In this document: piece after piece, positions 22,306 through 35,546 of the stretch | Numbering within the stretch: the stretch's first letter is position 1 | How the letters are laid out: every line of letters starts with the position of its first letter | Assembly: GCF_932526225.1 (NCBI RefSeq) | Contig: NC_064041.1 | Coordinates: forward strand, 3,298,699 to 3,362,698 | DNA: 64,000 bases | Source of the DNA: Nematostella vectensis | Lineage: Eukaryota > Cnidaria > Anthozoa > Actiniaria > Edwardsiidae | Direction: 5' to 3' | Translations under genes and position numbers: made by a program | Notes under the pieces: model-generated | Seen by the model: the letters and a program-made list of their open reading frames with translations, nothing else | Database searches by the model: none | What the model was told of the DNA's origin: nothing

Positions 22306-25285
22306 ATGACCATGAAGGCCGTCTTCATCTTGTTTGTTGCTCTCAGTAGTTGTACTGCTCACAAATCAAGCCCTTATGATTTCTGCAATGGCCTTGAATG
22401 CCCCAATTTCAAGGTTGAGAACAAGACCAAAGATTATGAAGTGAGATGCTACCCATCGTACAAGTGGGCATCAACTGTTGTTGAAGGTATGAGTTGGTCC
22501 AGTTCGCGTGTACACCCACCTCCAGAAGACAGTGCTGAAAAACGCAAGACTAGTTCAAGTACCGCGCGGTTAAACCAGCCTTTTTGTTTTGAAATGGGGG
22601 CGTTTTACCGGCGAACTGTCACATTTTGGCGAATGCTAAGAAAACTAGATCAAACCTAAGGCTAAAATTTTTTTTATGACTCCCTCATTATCAAACAAAT
22701 CTGTCATCTTTCAGTATGGTTTTAATGCTGTACAGTAAGTCAAAACAGCGACAGAAGTCAGCCTTTCGTACCTTTACTCGAACGTTTCAACCCTGAGATT
22801 TTGTTTGTTTTCGCCAGAACACGCGCATGCGCATACGTTATTCAGCACTGTCCCTCCAGAAACAATGCAAAAGGCTCAAATAGTCGTGATCGTAAACCAG
22901 AAGAATAAACACATTACACCAAAAACTGGTATTCGACTCTGCCAAATTTTCGTCTTTAAGGTCGCATGCGCGTTAATCAACAGATCATTAACAGAGGGCA
23001 TTATCAATTTTAAACTTCACACAGAACCAATGTTTATGCGATTGCTCTAGATTGTTACTAAAGAGGACCCAATGTATGGAGAGTGCACACATTTAAAAAT
23101 TGTATTTGTATTAACACACAATAATGTAGTAGCACATAAATAATAAGACTTCTTCAGGGCAGTATCACACCTCTAAAAAGATATGTTTACCTCTCCCTTC
23201 GAGACCCCCTAAAGAACCATGCCTACCCCTCCCCCTGGGATCACCTTAAAAGCCATGTGTCTCCCTCCCTTTTAGACCACCCAAGAAAGCCCTGTGTCTC
23301 CCTCCCTCTGATACCACCCTAGAAAGCCATGTGTCTCCCTCTCTCTGATACCACCCTAGAAAGCCCTGTGTCTCCCTCCCTCTGATACCACCCTAGAAAG
23401 CCCTGTGTCTCCCTCTCTCTTAGACCACCCTAGAAAGCCATGTGTCTTCCTCCCTCTGATACCACCCTAGAAAGCCCTGTGTCTCCCTCCCTCTGATACC
23501 ACCCTAGAAAGCCCTGTGTCTCCCTCCCTCTGATACCACCCTAGAAAGCCATGTGTCTCCCTTCCTCTGATACCACCCTAGAAAGCCCTGTGTCTCCCTC
23601 CCTCTGATACCACCCTAGAAAGCCCTGTGTCGCCCTCTCTCTGATACCACCCTAGAAAGCCCTGTGTCTCCCTCCCTCTGATACCACCCTAGAAAGCCCT
23701 GTGTCTCCCTCTCTCTTAGACCACCCTAGAAAGCCCTGTGTCTTCCTCCCTCTGATACCACCCTAGAAAGCCATGTGTCTCCCCCCTCTGATATCACCCT
23801 AGAAAGCCCCGTCTCCCCCCCTCTGATACCACCCTAGAAAGCCCTGTATCTCCCTCCCTCTGATACCACCCTAGAAAGCCCTGTGTCGCTCTCTCTCTCT
23901 TAGACCACCCTAGAAAGCCCTGTGTCTCCCTCCTTCTGAGACCACCCTAGAAAGCCATGTGTCTCCTTCCCTCTGATACCACCCTAGAAAGCCCTGTGTC
24001 TCCCTCCCTCTGATACCACCCTAGACAGCCCTGTGTCTCCCTCCCTCTGATACCACCCTAGAAAGCCATGTGTCTCCCTCCCTCTGATACCACCCTAGAA
24101 AGCCATGTGTCTCACTCCCTCTGATACCACCCTAGAAAGCCATGTGTCTCCCTCCCTCTGATACCACCCTAGAAAGCCCTGTGTCTCCCTCCCTCTGATA
24201 CCACCCTAGAAAGCCCTGTGTCTCCCTCCCTCTGATACCACCCCAGAAAGCCCTGTGTCTCCCTCCCTCTGATACCACCCTAGAAAGCCATGTGTCTCCC
24301 TCCCTCTGATACCACCCTAGAAAGCCATGTGTCTCCCTCCCTCTGATACCACCCTAGAAAGCCATGTGTCTCCCTCCCTCTGATACCACCCTAGAAAGCC
24401 CTGTGTCTCCCTCCCTCTGATACCACCCTAGAAAGCCCTGTGTCTCCCTCCCTCTGATACCACCCTAGAAAGCCCTGTGTCTCCCTCCCTCTGATACCAC
24501 CCTAGAAAGCCCTGTGTCTCCCTCCCTCTGATACCACCCCAGAAAGCCCTGTGTCTCCCTCTCTCTTAGACCACCCTAGAAAGCCCTGTGTCTCCCTCCC
24601 TCTGATACCACCCTAGAAAGCCCTGTGTCTCCCTCTCTCTTAGACCATCCTAGAAAGCCCCGTGTCTCCCTCCTTCTGAGACCACCCTAGAAAGCCATGT
24701 GTACCCCTCTCTCCAAACATTAGCTAGTCCGAGAACCAACGTATTCGGCGTTCTACGCTGTTGGTACTTATGTTCAGTAATAAACGCGCAATAAATACGA
24801 AGCTAGCCTATACTTACGTTTTTGCTTTATTTGCAGGCTATGAGTTGGAAAAAGCCACTGAAATGGGATTCATGCGACTGTTTGAATATATCTCTGGCGA
24901 AAACGTAAAAAAAGTGAAAATTAATATGACCGCGCCTGTCCTAAACCAGATTCAACCAGCTCAGGGGCCATTCTGCAAAAACAACTTCACCATCAGCTTT
25001 TTCCAGCCCTTCGAGGACCAAAAGAACCCAATCGCACCGTCCAGCAAGGACGTCTTCATCTCGACCATGCCCGAAATGTGTGCCTACGTCCGCACCTATC
25101 CTGGATACGGCGCCAAAACGGACAAGATTGAGAAGAACGCGGAGGCACTGGGAGAGGCTCTGCAGAAAGCCGGCCTTGGGGAGACGTACTACACGGAAAT
25201 GTTTTACTATGCGGGATATGACAGTCCTTTCCACCTTTTTAATAGGCATAACGATATCTGGTTCATCAGAAAAGGCAAGCAGTGA
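22306..25285 (+). CDS. Secreted SOUL/HEBP-type heme-binding protein, two coding exons
   Basis: Coding exon 1 (22306-22486) opens right after a tttcag acceptor, so an untranslated exon lies upstream. Its product starts MTMKAVFILFVALSSCTA, a typical signal peptide, then has two Cys (DFCNGLECP) and the family's start strand TKDYEVRCYPSYKW. The donor GAAG|gtatgag joins in phase to exon 2 (24837-25285, acceptor ttgcag), which encodes the SOUL core: ATEMGFMRLFEYISG, INMTAPVL, FFQPFEDQKNP, VYVRTYPGYG-like AYVRTYPGYG, and a C-terminus WFIRKGKQ. The total is 209 residues, the usual size. SOUL proteins bind heme or tetrapyrroles; secretion is inferred from the signal peptide. AATAAA follows at 25372. 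The 2.35-kb intron is dominated by a 37-bp minisatellite. A broken copy of exon 1 lies at 6623. Confidence 0.9.
23236..24712. repeat. 37-bp minisatellite, about 40 copies, in the SOUL intron
   Basis: The unit consists of gtgtctccctccctctgata followed by ccaccctagaaagccct. Copies show few differences (ccat/ccct, ctgatacc/cttagacc). It is strongly pyrimidine-rich on the plus (transcribed-sense) strand. A looser, older-looking version of the same sequence precedes it at 23160-23235, and another follows the SOUL fragment at 6850-6950. Confidence 0.95.
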
Positions 25286-25371
25286 GGAAACATAGGCAAA
25301 ACCATATCCATGTCCCGTGAAATTTTAGTTTGTAAGTGAATGTACTGAATGTATAGATTGTATTTGACGTG

Positions 25372-25377
25372 AATAAA
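25372..25377 (+). promoter_or_regulatory. Polyadenylation signal of the SOUL gene
   Basis: AATAAA lies 87 bp after the stop codon. Confidence 0.55.
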
Positions 25378-25399
25378 CTGTAAACTATAAAACAAAAAT

Positions 25400-26960
25400 T
25401 TGACTATTTAATACCATCGGCCATACCATACCACACCATGCCATACCATATTACAATTATATTACATACCATATTTGTTTCAATCGTTTTCGTTTGCCTT
25501 TTTGTCGCCCTAGAACTGTGTGCGTTGAGAACTTCCATAACTTAAACTTGCAGGAAGTCGTGTTTACTACGATTTTGCTGGCCACCCTTTTAAAAATAGT
25601 TTTTATTTAGGAATATTTTTTGGTAGGTGGAGAGGGGAGGTGCCCCTTCTGGGTACAGACCTGGGTCGCCCATCAAGAAAAGATGTCTTAACACTAAATG
25701 GTAAGGGCATTCAGTATAAAAGCGAGATGGCCTTTGTTAAGAAGATAGGAGTGGTACAAGACTGGTCTGCCCGGTCTACACTCGGTTTTACCTCGGTTTC
25801 ATGTTAGCATGGCCGTCCGTTTTCAAGGGCACCTAACGACCATTTTCGGTGAAATATCTGTTCGGAAGCAAGGTCACCTACGAATTTCGGGGTCGGCCTA
25901 GAAATGTCTACTTTTTTCGGAATTTGTATTTCTAGATCACCTATGTTTCTCGGGAAGAGAGCTGGATCACCTATGTTTTTCGGATTTGCTTTTGTTACCA
26001 CCACCACCATTTTCGGGAGATATTTACGTCCGACATGCTTTAAAAAAATAAAATCCTAGTATTTTCGGGAGCGAGTATACAAGGGACATTACCTAGAAAT
26101 CTCGCTTGAGGATCTTAGAATCGCTAGGAGTTTCGGATGCCTCGGGATGAGTAACTAGACTTTTCGGATGGCTGTTATAGCAAATCCGAACAGATAAAAA
26201 ATATCTAGGAAAGCTCTATATTGTTTTAAAAATGACTGCAAACGAATAAAAACGTTATCTTAACTCATTTTAGGCCGGTTGTGAAATTGTCGTCGTTGGG
26301 TGCCCTTGCGTTTTAGGCCGTCTCGTCTTAGTGTGAGACGACAAAGTCGTCTCGCAAAATAAGGTCGACGAAAAAGGCATCGTTTTGACGCCCTTAATTC
26401 CAAACGTCCTAGCTGTCTCTAGTATAAACGCGTCAACTGATAGAAAGAACAACAACTAGTACAAGAATATTTGTCTTTTAATTTAGAACGAAAATTCCAA
26501 CAAGATTTTTTTTTCGAGTATTTTGCGAGTGACCATTTCCTATAACTATTGATTGACATGCAAGTTAAAAAACTATTCGATAACTGAATTGACGAATTGA
26601 ATGTCTAAACCCTTAAGGATTTACTCAAAGTCTTTGTAAAAGGCCATAAAGCCCGGTGCACATGGTGAAGAAAATTTCAGGGATGCACCTCACTCCCTCG
26701 CGAACAACTACACACAACAACTACACACAACAGTGCGCGGACTGAGCTCACGAGCTCACGTTTCACGAGCAACTGAGGCAAAACTCTCTCCTGCTTGAAC
26801 TGTGAGTCATTGGACCCGCGAGCTATTTAAATTTTCCTCACTGTGTGGCGATGGGTGGTCTATATTTTTTTTGTTAACTGTAATAAAGTGTCAATACTTT
26901 GAATATAATGTAAATGTATTAAATAAAATAGCCGATAATACTTATTCTAATAGCCATATC
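25400..26960. other. Intergenic between two convergent genes
   Basis: This holds a short ccatacc-type simple repeat (25415-25470) and AT-rich sequence. No exon is supported. It separates the 3' ends of the SOUL gene (plus) and the coiled-coil gene (minus). Confidence 0.5.
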
Positions 26961-26966
26961 TTTTCA

Positions 26967-28942
26967 TCAAAAGAAAGCGGAAAGTTCCTCCTTCCACTCG
27001 GGATTATTCACTTTTCGTCGTGAATTAGGGCTAACAGCCAGACGAAGTCTATGTGGTGTTGAGTCCTCGGAGCTCTTACGCGGCCGATTAATGGATAGGG
27101 AACCCGTCGAAGCATTACGTTGCATTTTAAGTCCATCTGTATTTGGTCGGAATTGAGCTAATGCGTCTAGGAATTTTGTGTTAGCATTTTTCAAAGACTC
27201 GATTTCCCGCCACTGACTCGCAATTCTTTTGTCTCTTACTTTAATTTCTTTATCATGTTGAGATTTCAACGTTTCGAGTACCTTCTGTTCCTGCTGTTGT
27301 GCTAGCTCGCGTTTTCTTAGTTCTTCGGTTAATTCGCGAATCAAATAGTCCTTTTTATCAGCATCTAATTGTATTTCTTTTTGCTCTTTGCGAATATCGC
27401 TCTCCAATATAAGTAATGCTGACGTTACGGCTTGCATCTGTTGATCGAAGTCTTTCTGCAAGTTGAAAAGCTCCGAGTCTTTTTCCTGCACCGCCATTGT
27501 GAGGTCCATTGTCCGGGTCTTTTCGAGTTTAAGTTCTCCTTTGGTCTGGCGAAGGTCGTTGTGTAGTCTCGTGATTTCTTCCTTCAGGACATTGATCGTC
27601 TTCTCCAACTGCGAAGAACATAATATTTTAATCATAAAATACACGAAACATCAATATCAAAGTGTGAAGTTATCATAAAGCTTACAAGACAGGCTAGTGT
27701 AGCCACTCTAGCATTATTACGCCTTTATCCGGTTATAGTCTTTTATCCTGTTGTTCCAAGAATAATATGTTCCTAACCCGGTAAACTGATCAACGCATTT
27801 TTTTTTTTAATCGCTTTGGATATAATGGCAAAAATAATAATCACAAGACACCGTCTGAGAGTTTGTTTACGTAGGGTTTACACGGCTAATATCTTATAAC
27901 GGTAAAACACAGTTAGCAGCAGGAAAAAGTCATTAACTATAGGGTCTGGTGTTTACTACTCATGTATAGCAGTTAATCGTATCTGGCTTCTCTTTTTGTT
28001 CAGTCTTCGCAAATTTAAATAATGTTATCGGCGAGTAAGTAATCAAAACCCAAGTAGCTTTATAAGTCTATACATTGTGTAGTTCCAGAAAATACCTCCG
28101 ACCCTGGAACTCATGGACAATCCACATGAACAAAGTTTACTAGTCTATTGGCCCAATAACCTCTTGTGACAAGCTCGTAATAGATCGGAAATCCCTCGTG
28201 CACGAATACGCTCACAAGCGGCGGAGATGAGTCAAATGTGAAAGCATTTTAGACATGTAAACGATCTAAGTAAAATAATATTACGATTAAAAATATAATA
28301 ATCCTTGTACCGCATTCAGTTTTCTTGTCATTTGTGATTTAGTGAATGCTCTGTTATCTTATTAACACACTTATGTTTCTTCTCAATTTTGGGAAATGAT
28401 ATCAATAGCACACATAAGAATTTTCCTTCGAGATATTGGCACACACAGGGGAAATTTAATTCCATTGAATGATTATTCATAACGTTATTACTAAACGCAA
28501 ACTATAAATGCTTAATTTAGTTCAACAATTTCAATAGAATGGCCCAAATAAACCAGAATAAACTCCAGGAAAAATCGACCTGAAACCGTGCGTGATTTAG
28601 TGGAAGAGAATCAGATCGTGGTCTTGTAAGCTTTTCTCCCAAGCATCCGAGTTTCGCTTTTCAAGTATAAGTCAGGCTTCACATAGCGAGCATGGTTAAG
28701 CATATAATATCCTGGTTTTGTAACACCATTCTTGTAAAAAGCCTTGACAATTGTCGATTTGATTCGCTCAATCGAGTAAGAAGTACATTACGAAACTCAT
28801 CGAAGCATTTATCTTCCTGCCGGATTGTGTAAGAATCCGTTTCTACCACGGCAGGGGTTAATGGAAAACATTGAAGTATCCTCACCTGAGATTTAGAAAC
28901 TGTTTTGGGGCTCTTCGGCGCAAAAGTATTCATTTCTTCCAA
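26967..28942 (-). CDS. Coiled-coil protein, two exons, function unknown
   Basis: Exon 1 (28886-28942) encodes MEEMNTFAPKSPKTVSKSQ and ends CAG|gtgagg. Exon 2 (26967-27608, acceptor ttcgcag) continues in phase for 213 residues, 232 in total. Exon 2 opens LEKTINVLKEEITRLHNDL and is heptad-patterned and charge-rich for about 150 residues, a long parallel-type coiled coil. It then passes to a basic, Ser-rich tail (NASTGSLSINRPRKSSE, SPNSRRKV) ending NPEWKEELSAFF. There is no signal peptide or membrane segment, so it is likely cytosolic or cytoskeletal. The tail looks like a phosphoregulated region, which is inference. The compact C-terminal peptide resembles docking motifs of centrosomal or ciliary coiled-coil proteins, but I cannot name the family. 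Confidence 0.8.
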
Positions 28943-31086
28943 GCCGTTTAAGACATAAGATGGACAAGAGTTTTATGAACAAGGCTAAGTTCGTTTTGTT
29001 CTTCAAATTTGTCAATGATCTTTCATCGAGACAATGTTTCCGAGGGCATAGGGTTACTTAGATTAATTATTGACCAAGCTGTCAGAATGGAAAGTTTACC
29101 TCTTTCTTGGCAGAATGGTGATGCCTCATCTCTTCTTGAATTGAATTCACCGTAGATAATCGATGGAGTTTTCTCTGTTGATAAAGTAATTCACATACAT
29201 TGCGTAGTCTGTTAAAGCCAAGTGGTTTCCGGTGCCAATAAGTTTGACGTTTATGAGCTTATAGTTCTTCCGTTGAAAGCAAACCCAAAACAATACAACA
29301 CGCTTTTCGTTCTATCTGCAAATCACGAATCAGTCTTATCCATGTCATGTGATTAAGAAGCACGACTTCTCATAGAGCCAAGAAAAAACAAAGGACAAAT
29401 AGCATGAGATTGCGGATTTGCATGTGAATGGTGTTGTCACACTTCGGTGATAGCATTGTAAACAAAGCTCTCGAAATAATCTCAAAAATACATGACAGGC
29501 ACCTGTGAAATACCAAAAGACTAAATGAGATATACCAACAATGTGACACGCATTCAATAGACTCCGTATCCTTAATACTTTCACTGGCCCGTAGTGGCCC
29601 TTTCAACCTTGATCAGGTCATTTTTTTATACAGTTATAAACTGCTTTCTTTACAAAGGAACGTTAAACGTCACACAGTCACGTGATTAATATATGGATTT
29701 AGGCACTGCCTAAAGGCGGAGCCAGCTTTATTACCCTATTTTCATATTGGGAATCTTTGGGCAGTTTAGGGGTATGACCCCCTGAAGAATAGAGCTTCTA
29801 GACTAGAAAGAGATCCATAATAATAACATTCACCTCAGTCTATATGCTTTAAAAAGACTAAAGTGCTGAATGCTTAATCCCCCCCCAAACACTTTTTCAT
29901 ACATGTAACTTGTTTGAAATGCACGGTCCAAGCTGGATTTTATTTTATCTCAGCTATTTCTCCCACCGTAATGAAATGCTGGACCTTCTCCCAATCACCA
30001 CTTCTTTTGCAGCTTAACAAAAGATATTGCTGATATTTTAGTTTTATTTATTTACAGTGCTCTGTGTAGCTTCATTTGATAGACAACTGATACTGAACAG
30101 CTATTTCCTATTTTACATTTCTATAATCAAATAATCTAACATATATGTGCCTTGCCATGTACAGCATTACTCAGTTTTTTTGTTAAGTACAGCTTAGAAG
30201 ATCAAGAGAGCCCAACATTTTGCACCCAAAAATACCCATGTAAAATTTTCGGCCATTTTTAAAACACAGTACAGGTACAAGTACCAAATTGCTGGAAGAT
30301 GCAACTACAAATCTTTGTAAATACGGATATTTCAATTCACTATCCTTTTCCTACTTCAGTCTATCAGCACAGTTATATCATTCTAAAATGTTAACCTCCC
30401 ACCAGTTAAAACCCCAGACAAAGATAGCATAGATAAGAAAAGAGAAATCATATTTGACAGCATCCATTAAGGAGGGGGAGGACTCCTCCTAAAATAGTCA
30501 GATGGGGTTGTTTGTCCTATCTTAAGGGTATGAAATTATGCTAACTGCTTTTCCTTAGAGAGTGTTCAAAATGCTTAGAAAGAAATTGCTTGACCGCACC
30601 TAATGTGCTACCTTTAGGGGGTAGGAATTACTGACATCATCCAAAGTGTTATCCCTTAGGGTTGAGATCAATCATCCCCTTCTGTTTTAATGGGAGTCTC
30701 TTTGGGTAAATGGGAATGGTAAACAGCAATTTTACCCAATAGCAGATATGGCGAAGACGCAGAAATGTAGATTCTGAATAAACTTGAATGCATCTATTTT
30801 ATAATATCTTAAATGGACAAAGAATGCTGAATAGCGAATCAAATTATTGCTACTCATAAGTAGCTTGGATCCCACAAAAGAATGAAAAGAGCATAGCACT
30901 TGGGACAACCCCCCCCCCCCCCCCCCCTTAAAAAGGAAAAAGAAATTAGTTTTGTTTATTTTAATTGCTAAAATTTTAGGGCAATATCAACCAAACATCA
31001 AAAATATTTTTTCCCAGGAGAAGAATGCAGATTGATTGAAAGAAAAAACATATTTTAAAGGGAAGAAAGGAAAGCTAAATATTTTG
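28943..31086. other. Intergenic, no supported gene
   Basis: Short open frames at 29345-29606 lack splice or domain support. A C-run of about 18 lies at 30909. The promoter of the coiled-coil gene should lie just right of 28942, but no clear core element is visible. Confidence 0.45.
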
Positions 31087-31917
31087 CTAATTATGCTGCT
31101 CATTATCCATGTCTTCATACAGTCTCACATCATGGCTTTTGGGTATTAACAGTTCACCTGAATCAGAAAAAAATCGTTCGTTGTTATTTCAATTTTCTAA
31201 TTTTCTTAAAACATGAGAACAAACATAGAGGAAAACAAATGATTAGATTAGTATCCTTACCAAACAGAAACAGACAACAGATCAATATTGGCTTTATATG
31301 AGAAAGAAAGAGAGACATTTTGACGTTGTTGTGTATTTAACATAAAACAGCATAGACAAAAACAGCATGGACATGAGATAAAGAAAAGAGAAAGACTTTG
31401 CAAGGATGATTGCGAAATGCTGTTTTTCCTCACACATTTGCCAATAAATAGCAAATAAATTCTCAATTAAATAAGCTTAATGATACATAGTTTTACCAAC
31501 ACAACTGTGTATACATGAGTCATCAAGGTCGTTCTTACCTGAGCTAGATAGATAAGTCTTGATTTGTAGATGTATTTTTCTTATTTGTATTGAGGAAAAG
31601 TTTCTTTTACGGTTATAACAGAACTGGGAAGCCGTTTTTGTGCGTGCCAAAATAGCATCCAATCAGCGTTCAAGAAATTGATTTCTCAGCCAATTAAAAA
31701 CACAGTGGAAGCAAGATGATTGAATAGTGACACCGGGAAAATCAGAGAAATTGTAAAACAACGAAAATCGTTTTGTTTGAGGATTATTATCAGAAATTAG
31801 CAAACAAAAATAATTACACTTAAAAGGAATATGACAGGAGTTACGTTTTGTTTCATACATTCTATACATACTATTTTGAATTGAAATTTCCGTCCGAAAC
31901 TCACCTTGACTGTCCAT
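31087..31917 (-). CDS. Weak candidate small gene (terminal exons only)
   Basis: An ATG in good context (aacATGG) at 31917 gives MDSQ and a CAAG|gtgagt donor at 31905. On the same strand, 31157-31087 has an acceptor gattcag and reads GELLIPKSHDVRLYEDMDN to a stop. The phases of these two ends agree, but internal exons are not found and the directly spliced product would be only about 27 residues. I do not recognise it. This is either a short gene with missed exons or chance. Confidence 0.3.
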
Positions 31918-32569
31918 GTTGTTTGCCTTGTGGTGTTCGCTCGTTTAGGAGAACAATTCCGTATTTTAACTATCATAAATAAAACTTATTTAATTTTGAT
32001 TTTTGCTCTGTAACATCATAATGAGAATACTAGTGCAGAGCCTCGACAATTCCCTGATAAATGCTGCTGGTTTTGTAGCCTTTTCCTTAAATTATAAGTA
32101 AAGTTTTCAACTACCGCACCAGGTGAAGAAGTCGAGCCGATATTCCGAAGCTTGTAAGAACAAAGCAGTTCCTACAAACAGTAGACAGATTTATCCTTCA
32201 AATTCTTATTTTCGTACGGTCATTAACCACAAATTTTTAGTCGCCTAGGTTATGACCAATTTCTATACCTATGGAGCTCCGCGCGCGGCCTGCGGCCCCG
32301 CTGGCCCCGCTAATAATATCTGATATAGTACATGCATCATAAATCTGTTCATTATCTCATTTTTACAAACATGTGCAAATTTGGTGACAATCGACCAAAT
32401 GCCTGGCAAGATATTAGACAAAACATCACATTTTGGGTTGCCCGCTACTTCACCGAGTTGCCCGCTAACTTCACTCCGGTTTACATATTCGCGTAAAACA
32501 AAACAAGTCTGCTCTTTGTTGCCGGTTTCTCGTCCCTTTTAAAAAAAAGTTTAAAAAGGACAAAGTCTC

Positions 32570-34058
32570 TTAGGCCCTGGCCAAACAAGGACAAATGTTG
32601 CCGGAAACATTGGGGAAACATGTTTCCTAAATGTTTCCGAGGTTGGAAAAATGGTCACGAAACATAGGTAAACATGTTTACACTATTCTTTAGCGCGCAC
32701 GTGAAAATAACGAAACCTGAAAACTTTTTTGCTTCAAAATCGCTCCATTCTTTATTTCTTATTTGTCAAGTTACCATTAAAAAATTGAAAATTGAGTTGT
32801 TTTTGCTCTATTAAAGTTTAAGATTTTATTCCTCACTTGGTCATATCTCTTCTTTGTTGGATGTGTCCCATAGACATTTCCTATATTCGTAAGACACAAT
32901 CAAACGCTCTATTTCGTCTGTCCAGAGCCTTTCCCTTTTCTTTGGTCTTTTCTGCAAAACAACGACATCTTCGTGCGCCATTTTGATTTGGTACACCGCG
33001 AGTGTTGCCAGGCAACGAGCCTAGAAATTGTTGCCTTGCGTGGCCAAACGAAGATACATTCGGGAAACAATGTTTCCACGCGCTTGGAAACATGAAATGT
33101 TTCTTCCTCGCTTTTGGAAACATTTTTGTGTCCTGGACACAAAATTTGTGTCGCGCAACAATGTTTCCGTGGTGGCCAAACTGGAAAACATTGAGGAAAC
33201 TTGCGCGCTGACATCATGTTTCCTCGTTTGGCCAGGGCCTTAGGCACTAGCCAAAGGAGGAGAAATGTTACCCGCGACATTTGGGGAAAATGTTTCCGAC
33301 ATGGCCAAAGGGTCACGAAACATCGGGAAACATGTTTACACGCGCTTGGAAACATGAAATGTTTCTACCTCGCTGTGGAGGCCCTGGCTAAACATGAACA
33401 CATTGTGTCCTGGACACAAAATTTGAGTCGCGCAACAATGTTTTCATGGTGCACAAACTGGTAAACATCAAGGAAACATGCGCGCGGGCAACATGTTGCT
33501 GGAAACATGTGTCCTAAATGTTCCCGAGGGTGGCCAAACGGACACGAAGTATCGAGAAACATGTTTCCTCTGCAGCGCTCGGCGAATGCGCACTGTCTGT
33601 TAAACCCTTGACCTTGGCATATTGTAAACAAAAATGTCCCCTAAAACCGCGTATTCTACCTTTTTTCTGTCTCTATTCGTATATTCTTTGTTGGATATGT
33701 CCCATCTTAGATTCTTAGATTCGTAAGACACAATGGAACGCTCTATTTCGTTTGTCCAGTGTTTTTTTCCTTTTCAACAACGCCATCTTCGTCCGCCATT
33801 TTGATTTGGTACACCGCGAGCGTTGCCAGGCTACAAGGCTAGAAAATGTTGCCTGGCGTAGCCAAATGAGTGTACATTCGAAAAACAATGTTTCCACGCG
33901 CTTGGAAACATGAAATGTTTCTCCCTCGCTTTGGAAACATTTTTTTGTGTCCTGGACACGAAATTTGTGTCGGGCAACAATATTTCCGTGGTGGCTAAAC
34001 TGGGAAACATTGAGGAAACATGCGCGCGCAACATGTGTCCTCGTTTGGCCAGGGCCTA
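32570..34058. mobile_element. Cluster of related MITEs (at least two copies)
   Basis: The left copy (32570-33241) is bounded by ggccctggccaaacaaggac and an inverted end gtttggccagggcc, with TTA on both sides, a TWA-like duplication as in PIF/Harbinger. A second, degraded copy follows immediately (about 33241-34058) and ends cgtttggccagggcctaata. Blocks around gtgtcctggacac and acaatgtttccgtggtgg recur at about 33130, 33405 and 33950. All open frames here are shadows of these repeats. Confidence 0.75.
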
Positions 34059-34831
34059 ATACAACATGTTCAAGTCGAAGGCATATGCAGGCAGCTTTAA
34101 TTTCTCGAATCGTGTCTTAAACGCCGTGAAAAAGCGATATTACACGTCAAATTGCGCTAGACAAATCGCGAAATAGTGCCTCTGAAATATGCAAAAAGTA
34201 CTCGAAAAGTGCTCGAAAACGTGTTCACATGCGGTTTCGTAATTTTTTAAATAGCATATTCCTGCATAGTTCTATCACTCTATAATTTATACAAAATTCA
34301 AAGAGTTTTTGTAGAACACAATGTTTTAGTTTACTGCTTGACAATCATGACTTTCATCATTTGCTGGGTTTTTAGTTCAACAATTTCACTAGAATGGCAC
34401 TTATTGCTGGCCATCATTTTAAAAATGAACTTGTTTCAAAGGTAAGGCTAAACGGGTTCTTATTAGGGGGTTCAAATTGATATTTTTAGGCTAACAGGTT
34501 CTTAAATTCAAGGTTCCAATCGGGAAGTACTGTATTATACAAAATGCATGAAAATTGAAGGAATCCTTCGATTAGTTTTGTCATCTTTATTTTTGTGTTC
34601 AATTGTTCAGGCCGAGAGAAGCTAGCAGTGGCCTAAATTGAAGTAATAATTTGCTAGTAAAGCTCGAATCCAAATTATAAATATGATTTAGTTAGTTGTG
34701 ACACGGAATTATATATAACCCTGTGGAAAAAAAACTTATGAAATGCTGAAGCATGGAATGGAAATTGTCCTATATTCTGTAAGCATAACTTTTGTCCCTG
34801 CTACCCTGGGTACCAGAGGCTCTGGCACCCT

Positions 34832-35546
34832 GGGGCCGGTTCCTGAAAAGCCGATTAGCGCTAACCCAGGGTTAAATTTTTACCCCCGGATTAGTTGCGT
34901 TCCCGAAGCGCTGGTTAGCGCTAACTCTGGGTCAGTTTGGAGGTAAAATCTAACCCTGCTCGCAAGGTGGGTTAACGTTTAGTTGGCGTAACACAGGCCT
35001 CCCAAACTTTGTAAGAGAACTAAAGCTTCATAAAATAAAGTTGCCGACAAAAAAGACGTTACACAAAAACACAATGTAGGGATCAAATGTCCTAACATTT
35101 CGCTTTGTTATGCGACCTTCGTTGCGATGCTGACTCGAAAATTGTGCTGGGACAGACAGAAAGTTACATGAAATTTATACTTGAAATGAAACTGTCTCGC
35201 TTGTGTCACGCACCAACTCGAATCCTACAAATGACACTTTTGGCAATGAAATGGAGGTAATTACAGGTGATGTAGAGGTGTTTGGGAGCTTCTCTGCGAA
35301 AATAAAACCACCAAAGGTAAATTTGAGTTGCTTTGTGTTGATCTACTGGGTATCCTGTGTGAATTTTACTCGTCAAACCAGGTTTTCACTAGCTTCATCC
35401 AGGGTTAGATTTGGGGGATTAATTGTACTTGGCTTTCGGGAACGGTGATTTATCCGTAGATTAGCTAACCTACGATTAGCGAATTTTAACCCGGGATTAG
35501 ACGCTGATCGAGAGTTAAGTTAATCGGCCTTTCAGGAACCGGCCTC
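34832..35546. mobile_element. MITE with ggggccggttcct ends
   Basis: The left end ggggccggttcctgaaaagc and the right end aggaaccggcctc are inverted repeats flanking 715 bp. A 127-bp relative lies at 47177-47303. No coding capacity. Confidence 0.75.

Noticed and set aside
32881-34034. Several 60-148-residue open frames on both strands
   Set aside because: All fall within repeated MITE sequence and share the same repeated words.
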